Notes: generated by a model not told the origin, from the sequence alone. A stretch of 64,000 bases of DNA from Bradyrhizobium sp. CCH5-F6 (GCF_001556045.1 NZ_LSIC01000183.1:1-64000); one strand, 5' to 3'. Counted from the stretch's first letter, positions 1 to 9,149 are shown. Made by a program: numbers and translations.

Positions 1-1551
1 GGCGGCTTCGTCGTGACCTGGTACGATTTCAGTCAGGCGGGCGGCGACGGCAGTGGCAGCGCCATCAAGGCGCAGATTTACGCCGCCGACGGCAGCAGGG
101 TCGGGGGGGAATTCCTTGTCAACACCACGACCGCCAACTCGCAGTTCACGCCGACGGTCACCGCGCTCAGCAACGGCGATTTCGCCATTGCCTGGCAGGA
201 CTGGAGCGGCACGGGCGGGGACACCAGCGGCAGCAGCATCAAGCTGCAGGTGTTCACCGCGGACGGGCAGAGAGTCGGAAGCGAACTGCTGGTCAACACC
301 AGCACGGCCTCCGATCAGTCGCATCCCTCGATCGCCGGTTATGCCGACGGTCGCTTCGTCGTGACCTGGCAGGATGCCAGCGGAGCTGAGGTCAAGGCGC
401 AGGTCTTTGCCGTCGATACAGTGAAGCCGACGCCGGTCTTGTCTTCCGTGTCGGCGGCGGACCCCTGGACCGCAATGATCGCCGGATCGGTGGACGTCGA
501 TACGGCCGGGCAGACCCTCACGCTGCGCGACGGCACGTCAGCAAATGGCTGGGTTTCGACGACGACGGTCGGCGCCGGCGGGGCCTGGAGCGCCAGCCTG
601 TCCTGGGAGCAGTTCAACACCGCCTTCGATCTCGTGGTGGCAGATGCCGCGGGCAATACCGGCGTGTCGAACTACGTGTACGGGGCGGCGGAAGGGCGGA
701 CGTTTGGCGCCGGCAGTCATCAATACGTCTACGGGACGGCGTCGGACTACGTCATCGGAAGTGGCGCGCACATGCAGGTCTACGCTGGCGGCACGGTCGT
801 CGACATCACGCTCGAGGCCGGTAGCGCGCAGATCAACTGGGGGACAGAGCAGGGCAGCACCGTGGCGAGCGGCGCTTCGGACTACGTCTACGGTACCGCC
901 AGCGGCTCCGTGATCGCTGGTCTCCAGGTGATCGGCAACGGCGGCACCGCCGCAACGACCACGATTGTGGCCGGCGGCGAGCAGGACATCTACACCGGCG
1001 GGACTGTTGCCGGCACCTCGATCCTGGGTGGGAAGCAGATCGTTTATGACGGCACCGCCGACCTGACCGTGATCGGCAGCGGCGGGCAGTATGTATGGGG
1101 CGCGGCGAGCGACACCACCATCGTGTCCGGCATACAGCACGTCGGTGCAGGGGCCAGCGCGGTTCGCACCACGATCGGTGCGCAAGGGCTCGAATACGTC
1201 CACGCGGGTGGCACGCTCACCGACGTGACGTTCGGCGGTGCGTCCGCCAAGCTCGTGCTCGACCAGTCGTCGGCGTTCAGCGGGACCATCTCGGGATGGC
1301 AGGATGGCGTGGAGCTCGATCTCGGCGACATCGCCTTCGGCGAGGCGACCTCACTCGCCTACACGGCGAACGAAGGCAACACTGGGGGCACGCTCACGAT
1401 TACCGACGGCAACCATAGCGCCTCGCTTCAATTGCTCGGCCAGTACAGTGCCGCGGATTTCGCGCTCGCCGCAGATGGCCACGGTGGCTCGATCATCACC
1501 AATCCTTTGGATCAGGCCCAGCCTCAACTATCCCTCCCGCACGTGGCGTAA
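1..1551 (+). CDS. C-terminal part of a large repetitive secreted adhesin-like protein (5' end outside window)
   Basis: The reading frame is open from base 1, so the true start lies upstream; 516 codons are visible. The first ~135 residues are tandem ~65-residue repeats with the pattern GxFVVTWxD...G..I..QVF..DG..VG.E..VNT, typical of giant bacterial surface or type I-secreted proteins. A single Ig-like segment follows (about residues 140-220). Residues ~225-425 carry short glycine-rich repeats with YV.GTAS, VYxGG and G.A..T.I..GG motifs, resembling the strand-loop-strand (AIDA-type) passenger repeats. The end (LLGQYSAADFALAADGHGG) resembles the tails of type I-secreted repeat proteins; there is no beta-barrel, so this is not a classical autotransporter. 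A role in adhesion is inferred. A strong hairpin follows the stop codon. Confidence 0.75.
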   Translation, partial: GGFVVTWYDFSQAGGDGSGSAIKAQIYAADGSRVGGEFLVNTTTANSQFTPTVTALSNGDFAIAWQDWSGTGGDTSGSSIKLQVFTADGQRVGSELLVNTSTASDQSHPSIAGYADGRFVVTWQDASGAEVKAQVFAVDTVKPTPVLSSVSAADPWTAMIAGSVDVDTAGQTLTLRDGTSANGWVSTTTVGAGGAWSASLSWEQFNTAFDLVVADAAGNTGVSNYVYGAAEGRTFGAGSHQYVYGTASDYVIGSGAHMQVYAGGTVVDITLEAGSAQINWGTEQGSTVASGASDYVYGTASGSVIAGLQVIGNGGTAATTTIVAGGEQDIYTGGTVAGTSILGGKQIVYDGTADLTVIGSGGQYVWGAASDTTIVSGIQHVGAGASAVRTTIGAQGLEYVHAGGTLTDVTFGGASAKLVLDQSSAFSGTISGWQDGVELDLGDIAFGEATSLAYTANEGNTGGTLTITDGNHSASLQLLGQYSAADFALAADGHGGSIITNPLDQAQPQLSLPHVA

Positions 1552-1588
1552 GTGGACAGAGGGGCCTCGTGCCCCGGTGCCGTCCAGC

Positions 1589-1619
1589 CAGGGGGCACGC
1601 CGTGTCGGCGTGCCCCCTG
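1589..1619 (+). terminator. Strong hairpin downstream of the adhesin-like gene
   Basis: Perfect 13-bp inverted repeat (CAGGGGGCACGCC and its complement) around a 5-nt loop GTGTC, 38 nt after the stop of the repetitive protein. No T-run follows, so it may end or stabilise the transcript rather than act as a textbook intrinsic terminator. Confidence 0.6.
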
Positions 1620-1725
1620 TGATTCGTCTCCCTTGCGCAGCGGTCTGGCGGGAGGCTGGATTTCTGCTACGCTTTTGTGCTTTTCAAAGCATCCGTTATC
1701 TGGCGTGCGTCCCGGGGGACATCGA

Positions 1726-2073
1726 ATGACTTTTCAGCGTATCGTCGTCGCGCTTCTGGTGCTGATCGTCGCCGGCCTCGGTGCCATTGGCTATATCGAA
1801 TGGAAAATGGCCGTGCAGGTGCGCACGCTGAAGGCGTTCGTCGAGGGCTATGTCTTCAATGAAGCCGTGCTGGCCTGCGAGCAGTCCAAGAGCTCGACGC
1901 CGTTCAGGTGGAACGGGGGCAAGAGCACTGCGGTGATTGGCCTGAACTCGGTGAAGCTCGACAAATACAACGTCAGCGCCAGCTACACGCTGGTGGCAGA
2001 CAGTGTCTATTGCGATTACGACCCGATCAAGCGAAAGGCGGAGATCGGGTCGAGCTTCCTGGAGCGGGAATAA
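1726..2073 (+). CDS. Hypothetical small membrane-anchored protein, 115 aa
   Basis: An N-terminal hydrophobic segment (about residues 5-25, VVALLVLIVAGLGAIGYI) should anchor the protein in the inner membrane, or act as an uncleaved signal; the remaining ~90 residues would lie in the periplasm. The soluble part has two cysteines (in LACEQ and VYCDY), which could form a disulfide. The frame is open back to 1552, but the ATG at 1726 is where the hydrophobic segment begins. I do not recognise the family. It stands alone between a plus-strand hairpin and the convergent GlsB/YidB pair. Confidence 0.6.
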   Translation: MTFQRIVVALLVLIVAGLGAIGYIEWKMAVQVRTLKAFVEGYVFNEAVLACEQSKSSTPFRWNGGKSTAVIGLNSVKLDKYNVSASYTLVADSVYCDYDPIKRKAEIGSSFLERE

Positions 2074-2163
2074 TCGTTCGGCGGTGCCGGGCGTGACTCG
2101 GCGAAGGCCTGCACATCTCTTGACGCGAGTGCGGACCCCCGACGAGCTTTTCACGCACGACTA

Positions 2164-2427
2164 TCAGACGGCTCGGCTTTGCCGGCCCGCGATCATCCCG
2201 TAGACGAACAGCACGACGATCGCGCCAACGACCGCGCCGATCAATCCTGCCCCTTCTCCGGGACGATACCAGCCGAGGGCCTGGCCGAGGTAGGTCGCAA
2301 CGAAAGCGCCCACGATCCCGAGGATGGTCGTCAGGATGAAGCCGGACGGCTCGTTGTCGCCGGGCATGATGAACTTGGCTATGACGCCGGCGACGAAGCC
2401 GATGATGATCGTCCAGAGAATGCTCAT
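2164..2427 (-). CDS. GlsB/YeaQ/YmgE family stress-response membrane protein
   Basis: 87-residue, very hydrophobic protein with about three membrane segments. It has the glycine-rich signature of the transglycosylase-associated (GlsB/YeaQ/YmgE) family: GFVAGVIAKFIMPG near the N-terminus, ILGIVGAFVATYLG in the middle and GAVVGAIVVLFVYG at the end. Members are small inner-membrane proteins induced in envelope or stationary-phase stress; the biochemical role is unsettled. The ATG at 2427 is preferred because AAGAGG lies 7 nt upstream; a TTG two codons earlier is the alternative. Downstream of the YidB-family gene on the same strand, 31 bp away, and possibly cotranscribed. Confidence 0.85.
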   Translation of the reverse strand: MSILWTIIIGFVAGVIAKFIMPGDNEPSGFILTTILGIVGAFVATYLGQALGWYRPGEGAGLIGAVVGAIVVLFVYGMIAGRQSRAV

Positions 2428-2458
2428 TTCCAAACCTCTTCACATTATGCAGCGGAAG

Positions 2459-2926
2459 TTAAGCCTGCGGCAGGCGTCCGTCCGGCGTGTACTTGTCGAC
2501 TGCCGAGGGTAATTCCCGGGTCAGCCTCGCGAGGATCTCGTCTTGAGAGAGCCCCGTCTGCTGTTCGAGCTTCTCGAGCACGTCGGCGCCGACGGCAGTT
2601 TTCAGCTCAGGCGGCGAAATCTCTTTGTTGGGGCCGGGCTTCACCCAGGAATCGGCTATCTCGCCCTGGCCATTCTGGTTAAACCTTTCCAGGAGCTCGC
2701 CAATTCCTCCATTGAGCAGACCCCCGATTCCACCTGCGCCGAGCATGCCGCCCAGGTTGCCAAGCAATCCCCCGAGCGGCTCCTGAGCACTCCCGCCGGC
2801 TGGCGCTCCGCCAGCAGACCCTGCGCCTGAACCTTTGAGCAGTTCGGCCAGCTTATCGCGGTTTTGATAGCCAGCTATGGCCAGCATCGCCAGAAGGGCA
2901 GTCATGGAAGGCGTTCCGCGGGCCAT
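2459..2926 (-). CDS. YidB family (DUF937) protein
   Basis: 155 aa. Short N-terminal segment (MARGTPSMTALLAMLAIAGYQNRDKL), then a glycine-rich low-complexity stretch (about 35-75, GGLLGNLGGMLG-type repeats), then the conserved C-terminal domain with DSWV..GPN..I.P.EL..A.G.D.LE.L..QTGL..DE.L..L...LP..VD..TP.GRLP. This is the DUF937/YidB signature. Family function is unknown. The start at 2926 is supported by AAGGAGAC just upstream; the frame extends further 5' without a good initiation site. It pairs with the GlsB-type gene downstream. Confidence 0.85.
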   Translation of the reverse strand: MARGTPSMTALLAMLAIAGYQNRDKLAELLKGSGAGSAGGAPAGGSAQEPLGGLLGNLGGMLGAGGIGGLLNGGIGELLERFNQNGQGEIADSWVKPGPNKEISPPELKTAVGADVLEKLEQQTGLSQDEILARLTRELPSAVDKYTPDGRLPQA

Positions 2927-3153
2927 TGGCGTCTCCTTGAGGATCCGAGAAGAGCGAAACTGTCTCGACACGCTTGAGTTCCCGAAATTGCAAATCATCG
3001 CTCGCGGCGAAGCGTCTCGGTCGCCAGGGGGGAAGCAACGACGGGGTGGGACGGGCTGGCCGGGGACAGCGCCAGCAGGTAGTAAAATCCCTTCTCGGCT
3101 CAACTTGGCCGGAGCCGGACGATCTCAGGACCAAGCGCCGCGCGAGAACGGAC

Positions 3154-3777
3154 ATGACATCATCGGAAGCCGCCGACCGGATCATCGATCTCTACCAGCG
3201 CCAGGCATCGGACTGGATCGAGAGTCGCGCCCAAAGCGGGCTGTTTGAACGAGCCTGGCTCGACCGCTTTCAAGCGCTGCTGCCCCCCGCCGGCCCGGTC
3301 CTCGATCTGGGCTGTGGCTCGGCCACGCCGATCGCCGGATATCTGATCGGTCTTGGTCACCCCGTCGCTGGCGTGGATTCCGCCCCGGCGATGATCGCAG
3401 AGTGCCGACGTCATTTCCCGCAGCATGAATGGATCGTCGGCGACATGCGCCAGCTTGCTTTGGGGCGACGGTTTTGCGGCATCCTTGCCTGGGACAGCTT
3501 CTTTCATCTGTCCTACGAGGACCAGCGCCGCATGTTCCCGATCTTTCGCGAGCACGCCGCGCCAGGTGCGGTGCTGATGTTCACGAGCGGTCCCGCGCAT
3601 GGCGAGGCGATCGGACAATTCGGCGGCGAGCCGCTGTATCATGCGAGCCTGGATGCAAGCGAATATCGGTCGCTCCTGGGACGGAACGGCTTCAGCGTCG
3701 TGTCGCATGTCGCCGACGATCCCGATTGCGGTGGCCACACGATCTGGCTTGCGCAGCGCATCGAGACGCTGGGGTAA
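3154..3777 (+). CDS. Class I SAM-dependent methyltransferase
   Basis: 207 aa. SAM-binding motif I is VLDLGCGSATPIAGYL (about residues 49-64); motif II acidic residue is in VAGVDSAPAMIAECRRHFP; GDMR (motif post-II) and the ILAWDSFFHL segment (motif IV) follow. This is a Methyltransf_11/25-type Rossmann fold, probably cytoplasmic and acting on a small molecule, but the sequence does not reveal the substrate. It sits 124 bp upstream of mtnK on the same strand, so a link to SAM/methylthioribose metabolism is possible but unproven. The ATG at 3154 was chosen because upstream codons have no family-like sequence. Confidence 0.8.
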   Translation: MTSSEAADRIIDLYQRQASDWIESRAQSGLFERAWLDRFQALLPPAGPVLDLGCGSATPIAGYLIGLGHPVAGVDSAPAMIAECRRHFPQHEWIVGDMRQLALGRRFCGILAWDSFFHLSYEDQRRMFPIFREHAAPGAVLMFTSGPAHGEAIGQFGGEPLYHASLDASEYRSLLGRNGFSVVSHVADDPDCGGHTIWLAQRIETLG

Positions 3778-3901
3778 GTCGAACGATCGTCGCGATAGGC
3801 GCCAGCGTTCTTTGTGGCTATGATGCCCCGAAAAGAAGGCCGGCTCAAATCCTGACATGGGAGTGAACAACTGCTCCCGCCGGCAGAGGGGGGAGACCGG
3901 A

Positions 3902-5221
3902 ATGAGTTCAGCGCCTCGAACGTTGGCCGATCCGCGGGGGCAGGATTATCGAATTCTCCATGAAGCCGATTTGCGGGATTACATCGCAAGAGTGGTCGAT
4001 GTCGCCGCCCGACTGGGCGGCGAGCCGGCGTCCTGGGCGATCACCGAGGTTGGCGACGGCAATCTCAATCTCGTCTTCATCGTGAAGGGTGCGCGGGGCG
4101 GCATCGCGGTGAAGCAGGCGCTGCCCTATGTCCGCCTCGTCGGTGAAAGCTGGCCGCTGCCGCTGTCACGGGCTCATTACGAATACCTGGCGCTGATACG
4201 GCAGGCTGAACTCGCGCCCGGCCTCGTGCCGGCCGTGCTGCATCACAACGAGACGCTGGCGTTGACGGTGATGGAGCTGCTCGAGCCGCACATCATCATG
4301 CGCAAGGGGCTTGTCGCTGGAACGCAATATCCGGGCTTCGTGGACGACATCACCACGTTCATGGCAAGGACCTTGTTCTTCACCTCCGACCTCGCGCTCT
4401 CCGCCGCCGAGAAGAAAGACGGCATCGCGGCCTTTGCCGGCAACCACGCGCTGTGCAAGATCACAGAGGATCTGATCTTCACGGATCCCTACCGCATCGC
4501 CGAGCAGAACCGCTGGACCACGCCATATCTCGACGGCCTGGCTGCGGAGTTGCGCGACGACATGGACCTGCACGTCGCGATCTCCCGGCTGAAGCTGAAG
4601 TTCATGGCGAGCCCCGAAGCGCTGCTCCACGGCGACCTCCACACCGGATCGATCATGGTGACGGAGAGCCAGACGCGGGTGATCGACCCGGAGTTCGCCT
4701 TCTACGGCCCGATGGGATTTGACGTCGGTGCGGTGCTGGCCAATCTGCTGATGGCTTATTTCGCCTCCGCCGGCCACGAGCGCGCGTCGGGCGAGCGGGC
4801 TGCGTTCGAGGTCTGGCTGCTGGAGACGGTCGAGCAGGTTTGGAACCAGTTCGCCCGCAAATTCCTCCACCTCTGGCGCAGTAGAGCCGCTGGCGATGCC
4901 TATCCCGTCTCCCTTTTCCCCGGTGAGCGGGGCGCCGCACGTCTCGAGGCCGAGCGCCATGCCTACATGCCGCGCCTCTTCGCCGACACGGTCGGCTTCG
5001 CCGCCGCAAAAATCATCCGCCGCATCTTCGGCCTTGCGCACAACATCGACTTCGAGCTGATCGAGGATCCGCGAAGACGGGCAACCAGCGAGGCGCGTGC
5101 GGTACGGCTGGCAAGGGCGATGATGGTGGAGACTGGGGCGTTTCGGACGATCCCTGACGTCACCGGCGCCGCGCGAAAACTGCGGGATTGGCAACCGGAG
5201 CTGGCCGGGGCCGTCGCTTGA
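3902..5221 (+). CDS. mtnK: S-methyl-5-thioribose kinase
   Basis: 439 aa. ATP-dependent phosphorylation of 5-methylthioribose to its 1-phosphate in the methionine salvage pathway (cytoplasm). The protein-kinase-like (APH) fold is clear: glycine-rich loop VGDGNLNLVFIV, ATP-binding Lys in GGIAVKQALP, catalytic loop LLHGDLHTGSIMV (His243, Asp245) and metal-binding DPEFAFYGPMGFDVG. HGDLHTGS and the GESWPLP stretch are characteristic of MtnK. A GGGGAG ribosome-binding site precedes the ATG at 3902; an in-frame ATG 15 codons upstream lacks one. The next enzyme of the pathway, MtnA, is not in the window. Converges with a ribose-type ABC importer that might supply its substrate. Confidence 0.9.
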   Translation: MSSAPRTLADPRGQDYRILHEADLRDYIARVVDVAARLGGEPASWAITEVGDGNLNLVFIVKGARGGIAVKQALPYVRLVGESWPLPLSRAHYEYLALIRQAELAPGLVPAVLHHNETLALTVMELLEPHIIMRKGLVAGTQYPGFVDDITTFMARTLFFTSDLALSAAEKKDGIAAFAGNHALCKITEDLIFTDPYRIAEQNRWTTPYLDGLAAELRDDMDLHVAISRLKLKFMASPEALLHGDLHTGSIMVTESQTRVIDPEFAFYGPMGFDVGAVLANLLMAYFASAGHERASGERAAFEVWLLETVEQVWNQFARKFLHLWRSRAAGDAYPVSLFPGERGAARLEAERHAYMPRLFADTVGFAAAKIIRRIFGLAHNIDFELIEDPRRRATSEARAVRLARAMMVETGAFRTIPDVTGAARKLRDWQPELAGAVA

Positions 5222-5390
5222 AGCGCGGCGCGATGGACATTGGGTACCGTGAGGCTCTGCCTAGGCGACGATCGCGGCCATGCTGATATCGTGCTCCTGT
5301 TTTGCCCGACGAGTCAAATCCGGGCGCGGTTGCGCTCGCGCAGTTGCGAGTTGATAAGCGATTGAAACTCCTGCCTGTTTCTACTGTGCA

Positions 5391-5412
5391 TGGGGTTGTT
5401 TTCGCGGTTTTT
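5391..5412 (-). repeat. Dispersed 22-bp motif, copy 1
   Basis: On the minus strand this reads AAAACAACCCCATGCACAG plus TAG and starts 14 nt after the stop codon of the ABC permease. An identical 22-mer occurs at 18785-18806, again just behind a stop codon. The intergenic stretch 5222-5426 around it has no gene. Confidence 0.7.
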
Positions 5413-5426
5413 GTTTTGAACGCCGT

Positions 5427-6452
5427 CTATTCCGCCGCTTTTTCCCTCAAGCGCTGCGCGTAGACGTTGATGACCAGCGCCGCCAGGAGGATCAGGCCGC
5501 GGATCAGGATCTTCAGGAAGCTGTCGATGTTGACGTGGTCGAGGCCGTTGTTGAGGACGCCGAGGACGAACAGGCCGACGATGGTGTTGCCGATGCCGCC
5601 GCGGCCGCCGAACAGGCTGGTGCCGCCGACGACGACGGCGGCGATGGAGTCGAGCAGATAGGTGTCGAACTCGTTCTGCTGCGCGCTGCCGAAATGGGCG
5701 ACGCCGAGCATGCCGCCGATGCCGGAGCAGACCGCGGAGATCACCATCACTGCGCCCAGGATGAGCTTGACGTTGAGGCCGGAATACTCGGCCGCCTCGC
5801 GATTGCCCCCGACCATGTAGACGTAGCGGCCGAAGCGCGTGTAGGTCAGCACCAGATGCCCGCCGAGCAGCATGATGGCGGCGACGATGACGATCCAGGG
5901 GATGCCCCCGATCGAGCCGGAGCCGAGCGTCGTGATCAGGCTCGGCACCTTGTAGGCGATCTGGCCGCGCACCAGGAGCGCCGAGATGCCGGCCGCGATC
6001 TGCATCATCGCGAGCGTCATGATGAAGGAGGGGATGCCGATCACGGTCAGGCCAAGCGCATTGACGAGGCCGAGCAGGGCGCAGAGCAGGATCGACAGGA
6101 TGATCGCGACCGCGCCGGGCAGGGGGACGTTGGCGATGTTGACGTAGGATTCCTGCAGCGTGAAATAGGCGACCGCAATGCCCGTGACGTTGGCGATGCT
6201 CGCGATCGACAGGTCGATTTCGGCGCAGAGGATCACGAAGGTGAGGCCGACGGCGATGATCCCCGTGACCGACACCTGGGTCAGGATGTTGCCGAGATTG
6301 TCGAGCGTCGCGAAGGAGGGGCTGGCAAAGGCGAAGAAGGCGGTCAGGAAGATCAGCGTCAGGAAGGGGGCGATGTTGCGCATCTGCGAGCGCAGGAACG
6401 GTGCAAGGCCCCGCGCCCGCTGTCCTGTCGCCAAAGCCGTCTCGCTGCTCAT
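5427..6452 (-). CDS. Ribose-type sugar ABC transporter permease
   Basis: 341 aa, about 8-10 membrane segments. The conserved motif EIDLSIASIANVTG (the EAA-like loop of RbsC/AraH-type permeases), SFIMTLAMM, GGNREAAEYSG and VVVGGTSLFGGRGGIGNTIVG identify a BPD_transp_2 inner-membrane permease of the CUT2 (monosaccharide) class. Last gene of a minus-strand operon: binding protein, ATPase, permease, with only 11 bp between ATPase stop and this start. The ATG at 6452 follows the ATPase closely; the longer frame would run into the ATPase gene. Substrate unknown. Confidence 0.9.
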   Translation of the reverse strand: MSSETALATGQRARGLAPFLRSQMRNIAPFLTLIFLTAFFAFASPSFATLDNLGNILTQVSVTGIIAVGLTFVILCAEIDLSIASIANVTGIAVAYFTLQESYVNIANVPLPGAVAIILSILLCALLGLVNALGLTVIGIPSFIMTLAMMQIAAGISALLVRGQIAYKVPSLITTLGSGSIGGIPWIVIVAAIMLLGGHLVLTYTRFGRYVYMVGGNREAAEYSGLNVKLILGAVMVISAVCSGIGGMLGVAHFGSAQQNEFDTYLLDSIAAVVVGGTSLFGGRGGIGNTIVGLFVLGVLNNGLDHVNIDSFLKILIRGLILLAALVINVYAQRLREKAAE

Positions 6453-6463
6453 GTGCTTCTCCG

Positions 6464-7966
6464 TCACGCCGCTTCCAGCAGGCGGTCCTTGCTGACCGGC
6501 TCGTTCCTGAACTCCCGCACCAACGTGCCGCGCTTGAGCACGAGGATGCGGTCGGCCAGCGACAGCACCGTTTCCGGCTCGGTCGACAGCACGATGATGG
6601 CGAGCCCCCTGGCGCGGAGGTCGCGGACGATGTTGATGACGTCGTTCTTGGCCCCCACGTCCATGCCGCGGGTCGGCTCGCAAAGCACCAGCAGCTTCGG
6701 CGGATAGGTCAGCCATTTCGCCAGCGCGACCTTCTGCTGGTTGCCGCCCGAGAGCATGCCGAGATCGAGACCGACCACCGGCGGCCGGATCTGCAATTGC
6801 TCGACCTGGCGCTTGGCGATGTCGCGCTCCCGCGCCGGCTTGAGCAGCAGCGCCGAGATGCGGTCCAGAATGCTGATCGAGATGTTCTTGTAGACCGGCT
6901 CCTGGTGAAACAGCATGTCGCGCCGGCTCTCGGGCACCAGCGCCACGCCGGCGCGTCGCGCCGCCGCCGTGCTGGCGAAACTCTTCGGCGTGCCCTCGAC
7001 GGCGAGCGTGCCGCCGTCCGGCTTCAGCTTGCCGAACAGGATGCGCGACAGCTCCTGCTGGCCGCAGCCCATGAAGCCGTAGATGCCGAGCACTTCGCCG
7101 GCGCGCGCTTCGAAGGAGACGTCCTTCAGGCTGCGGGCGAGGGATAGCTGATCCACCTTCAGGATCACTGCGCTGTCGCTCGGCTGCGGCAGCATCAGAT
7201 CGTCGGTGTAGCTATGCTCGAGCGCCTCGCCGCCGCGGCCGATCATGGCCTCGATCAGCGCGCCCTTGCTGGTCGCGGCGCTCGCCGTCTCCGCGACCTT
7301 CCGACCGTTGCGGAACACGGTCACGGTATCGGAGACGCGAAGGATGTCCTCGATGAAATGCGAGATGAAGACGATCGCAGTGTCTTGCTCGCGCAGCCGC
7401 CGCAGCGTCGCGAACAGCCGCTCGACCTCGGGCGGGGAGAGGGCGGAGGTCGGCTCGTCCAGGATGACGATGCGCGCGCCGGAAAACAGCACGCGCGCGA
7501 TCTCGATCAGCTGCTGCAGCCCGATCGGGAGGTCGCCAAGCCGCGCCATCGGATCGACGTCGATGCCGAAGCGGGCGAGCTGCTCGCCCGCCTCGCGCGC
7601 CATCCGCCGCCATTGCACGAGGCCGAGGCGATTGGTCGGCTGATTGCCCAGGAAGACGTTCTCCGCGACGGTCAGGTCGGGCGCAACGCTGAGCTCCTGG
7701 TGCACCATGGCGATGCCGGCGGTGTGCGCATCCCGCGCCGAGCGGAAATGCACCTCCTGGCCGCCCAGCAGGAAGCGGCCGGAATACTCGGTGTGCACGC
7801 CGGCGATGATCTTCATCAGCGTGCTTTTTCCGGCGCCGTTCTCGCCAACGAGACCGTGGATCTCGCCGGGATGAAGCGCGAAGTCGACACCACGAAGCGC
7901 TTCGACGCCGCCGAAGCTCTTCGTGATGCCCTGGAGTTCCAGGATGGGCCGTTGTCCCGCAGTCAT
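6464..7966 (-). CDS. Ribose-type sugar ABC transporter ATP-binding protein
   Basis: 500 aa with two tandem ABC domains, the RbsA/MglA architecture. Domain 1 has Walker A GENGAGKST, Walker B ARIVILDEPTSAL and Q-loop region MVHQELSVAPDL. Domain 2 has the degenerate P-loop region GIYGFMGCGQQEL, which is normal for this family, a signature LSGGNQQK and Walker B LLVLCEPTRGMDVGAK. It would energise import of a monosaccharide-like solute through the permease encoded 11 bp downstream. The binding-protein gene lies 21 bp upstream. Confidence 0.92.
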   Translation of the reverse strand: MTAGQRPILELQGITKSFGGVEALRGVDFALHPGEIHGLVGENGAGKSTLMKIIAGVHTEYSGRFLLGGQEVHFRSARDAHTAGIAMVHQELSVAPDLTVAENVFLGNQPTNRLGLVQWRRMAREAGEQLARFGIDVDPMARLGDLPIGLQQLIEIARVLFSGARIVILDEPTSALSPPEVERLFATLRRLREQDTAIVFISHFIEDILRVSDTVTVFRNGRKVAETASAATSKGALIEAMIGRGGEALEHSYTDDLMLPQPSDSAVILKVDQLSLARSLKDVSFEARAGEVLGIYGFMGCGQQELSRILFGKLKPDGGTLAVEGTPKSFASTAAARRAGVALVPESRRDMLFHQEPVYKNISISILDRISALLLKPARERDIAKRQVEQLQIRPPVVGLDLGMLSGGNQQKVALAKWLTYPPKLLVLCEPTRGMDVGAKNDVINIVRDLRARGLAIIVLSTEPETVLSLADRILVLKRGTLVREFRNEPVSKDRLLEAA

Positions 7967-7987
7967 GAAAGTTCAGGTCTTGGAGAC

Positions 7988-9010
7988 TCAGATCAGGAAG
8001 TGATCCTGCATCCATTGCATCCCGGCGGCATTCGCCTTGGTCACGACCGGGCCGTCGGTGACGACGTTCTTCGGGATTCCCTGTCCGCTCTTCTCGCCGC
8101 CGACCACGGCCGCTACGCCTGCAATGATGGCGCCGCCATGGATGCGGCAGGAAGGATTGCGAACGGTCGCGAACATGCGGCCTTCGCTCACGGCCTGGAT
8201 CGCCGGTGGCATGGCATCGACGCCGCCGATCAGGATGTTGGTGCGGCCGCGGGCCTTCATGATGTTGGCGGCGGCGAGCGCCATGTCGTCATTGTGGAAG
8301 AACGCCGCGTCGATCTGGGGATACTTCGTGAGGTACGTTTCCCAGAGCCGGGCGGTCTTCGACACGTCCCAGTCGGCCGGCTGAGTGTCGAGAACCTCGA
8401 TGCCGGGGAATTGCTTGACCACCGAATTGAAGCCCTTGGCCCGTCCTTGCGCGCCGGTATGCCCGAGCGCGCCTTGCGTCATGATGATCTTGCCTTTGCC
8501 GCCCATCGCATTGCACAGCGCCTGCGTCACCGAAGCGCCCATGAACTCGTTGTCGGGGGCGAGGAAGGAGTGGACGTTGATCTGGTCGAGCGGCGCGATC
8601 AGCGTGTCCATGTCGATCACGGGCGTGCCGGCGTCGATCATCTTCTGCACGGGCTGGGTGAGGGTGCCGATGCCGAACGCCTGGATCGCCACGAAATCCC
8701 ATTTCTGCGAAGCCATGTTGTCGATCGCCGCGCGTTGCTTCACCGCATCGAGCTGACCATCGAACCAGGTCACCTCGACGTTGAACAGCTTGCCCCAGAA
8801 TTCTGCGGCTTGCTTGCCTTGCGCGCACCAGGTGGCCTGGAGGCCCGCGTTGGAGAAGGCCGCCTTCAGCGGCTTCTCGCTGCGTCCGACCGCGGCTGCC
8901 AGTGCGGGGGTTATGCCCATGCTGCCGAGGATGGCAGTCGCGGCGCCGGCGGTCGCTGCCGCCTGAAGAAGATCGCGCCTCGTCGTCGAGAAATCTTTCG
9001 TCCCGGACAT
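7988..9010 (-). CDS. Ribose-type sugar ABC transporter substrate-binding protein
   Basis: 340 aa. The N-terminus has a twin-arginine signal (STTRRDLLQ, then an Ala-rich hydrophobic stretch to ALAAAV), so it is probably exported folded to the periplasm. The mature part is a Peripla_BP_4 (RbsB-like) two-lobe binding protein with AIQAFG, DMDTLIAPLDQ, KGFNSVVKQFPGIEVLDTQ, FFHNDDMALAAA and IGGVDAMPPAIQAV. First gene of the ABC operon; the GGGAGCGAGCG before the ATG at 9010 is an acceptable ribosome-binding site. Substrate not deducible; the convergent mtnK makes methylthioribose a candidate (inference only). Confidence 0.88.
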   Translation of the reverse strand: MSGTKDFSTTRRDLLQAAATAGAATAILGSMGITPALAAAVGRSEKPLKAAFSNAGLQATWCAQGKQAAEFWGKLFNVEVTWFDGQLDAVKQRAAIDNMASQKWDFVAIQAFGIGTLTQPVQKMIDAGTPVIDMDTLIAPLDQINVHSFLAPDNEFMGASVTQALCNAMGGKGKIIMTQGALGHTGAQGRAKGFNSVVKQFPGIEVLDTQPADWDVSKTARLWETYLTKYPQIDAAFFHNDDMALAAANIMKARGRTNILIGGVDAMPPAIQAVSEGRMFATVRNPSCRIHGGAIIAGVAAVVGGEKSGQGIPKNVVTDGPVVTKANAAGMQWMQDHFLI

Positions 9011-9149
9011 CGCTCGCTCCCATGTATTTTGTCGTCGGCGCGTCATTGCTTGCGCAACCGATGTCCGAAAGTCTCTCACAAGAGTTGTTGCCACTCAATC
9101 TGCAATCGACCGCGAGATCGCCGCACCTGTGTTGGTGCAGCGCAAAGCG

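Noticed and set aside
538..1203. Minus-strand frame inside the repetitive adhesin gene
   Set aside because: Repeats on the plus strand create mirrored open frames; no start signal or domain.
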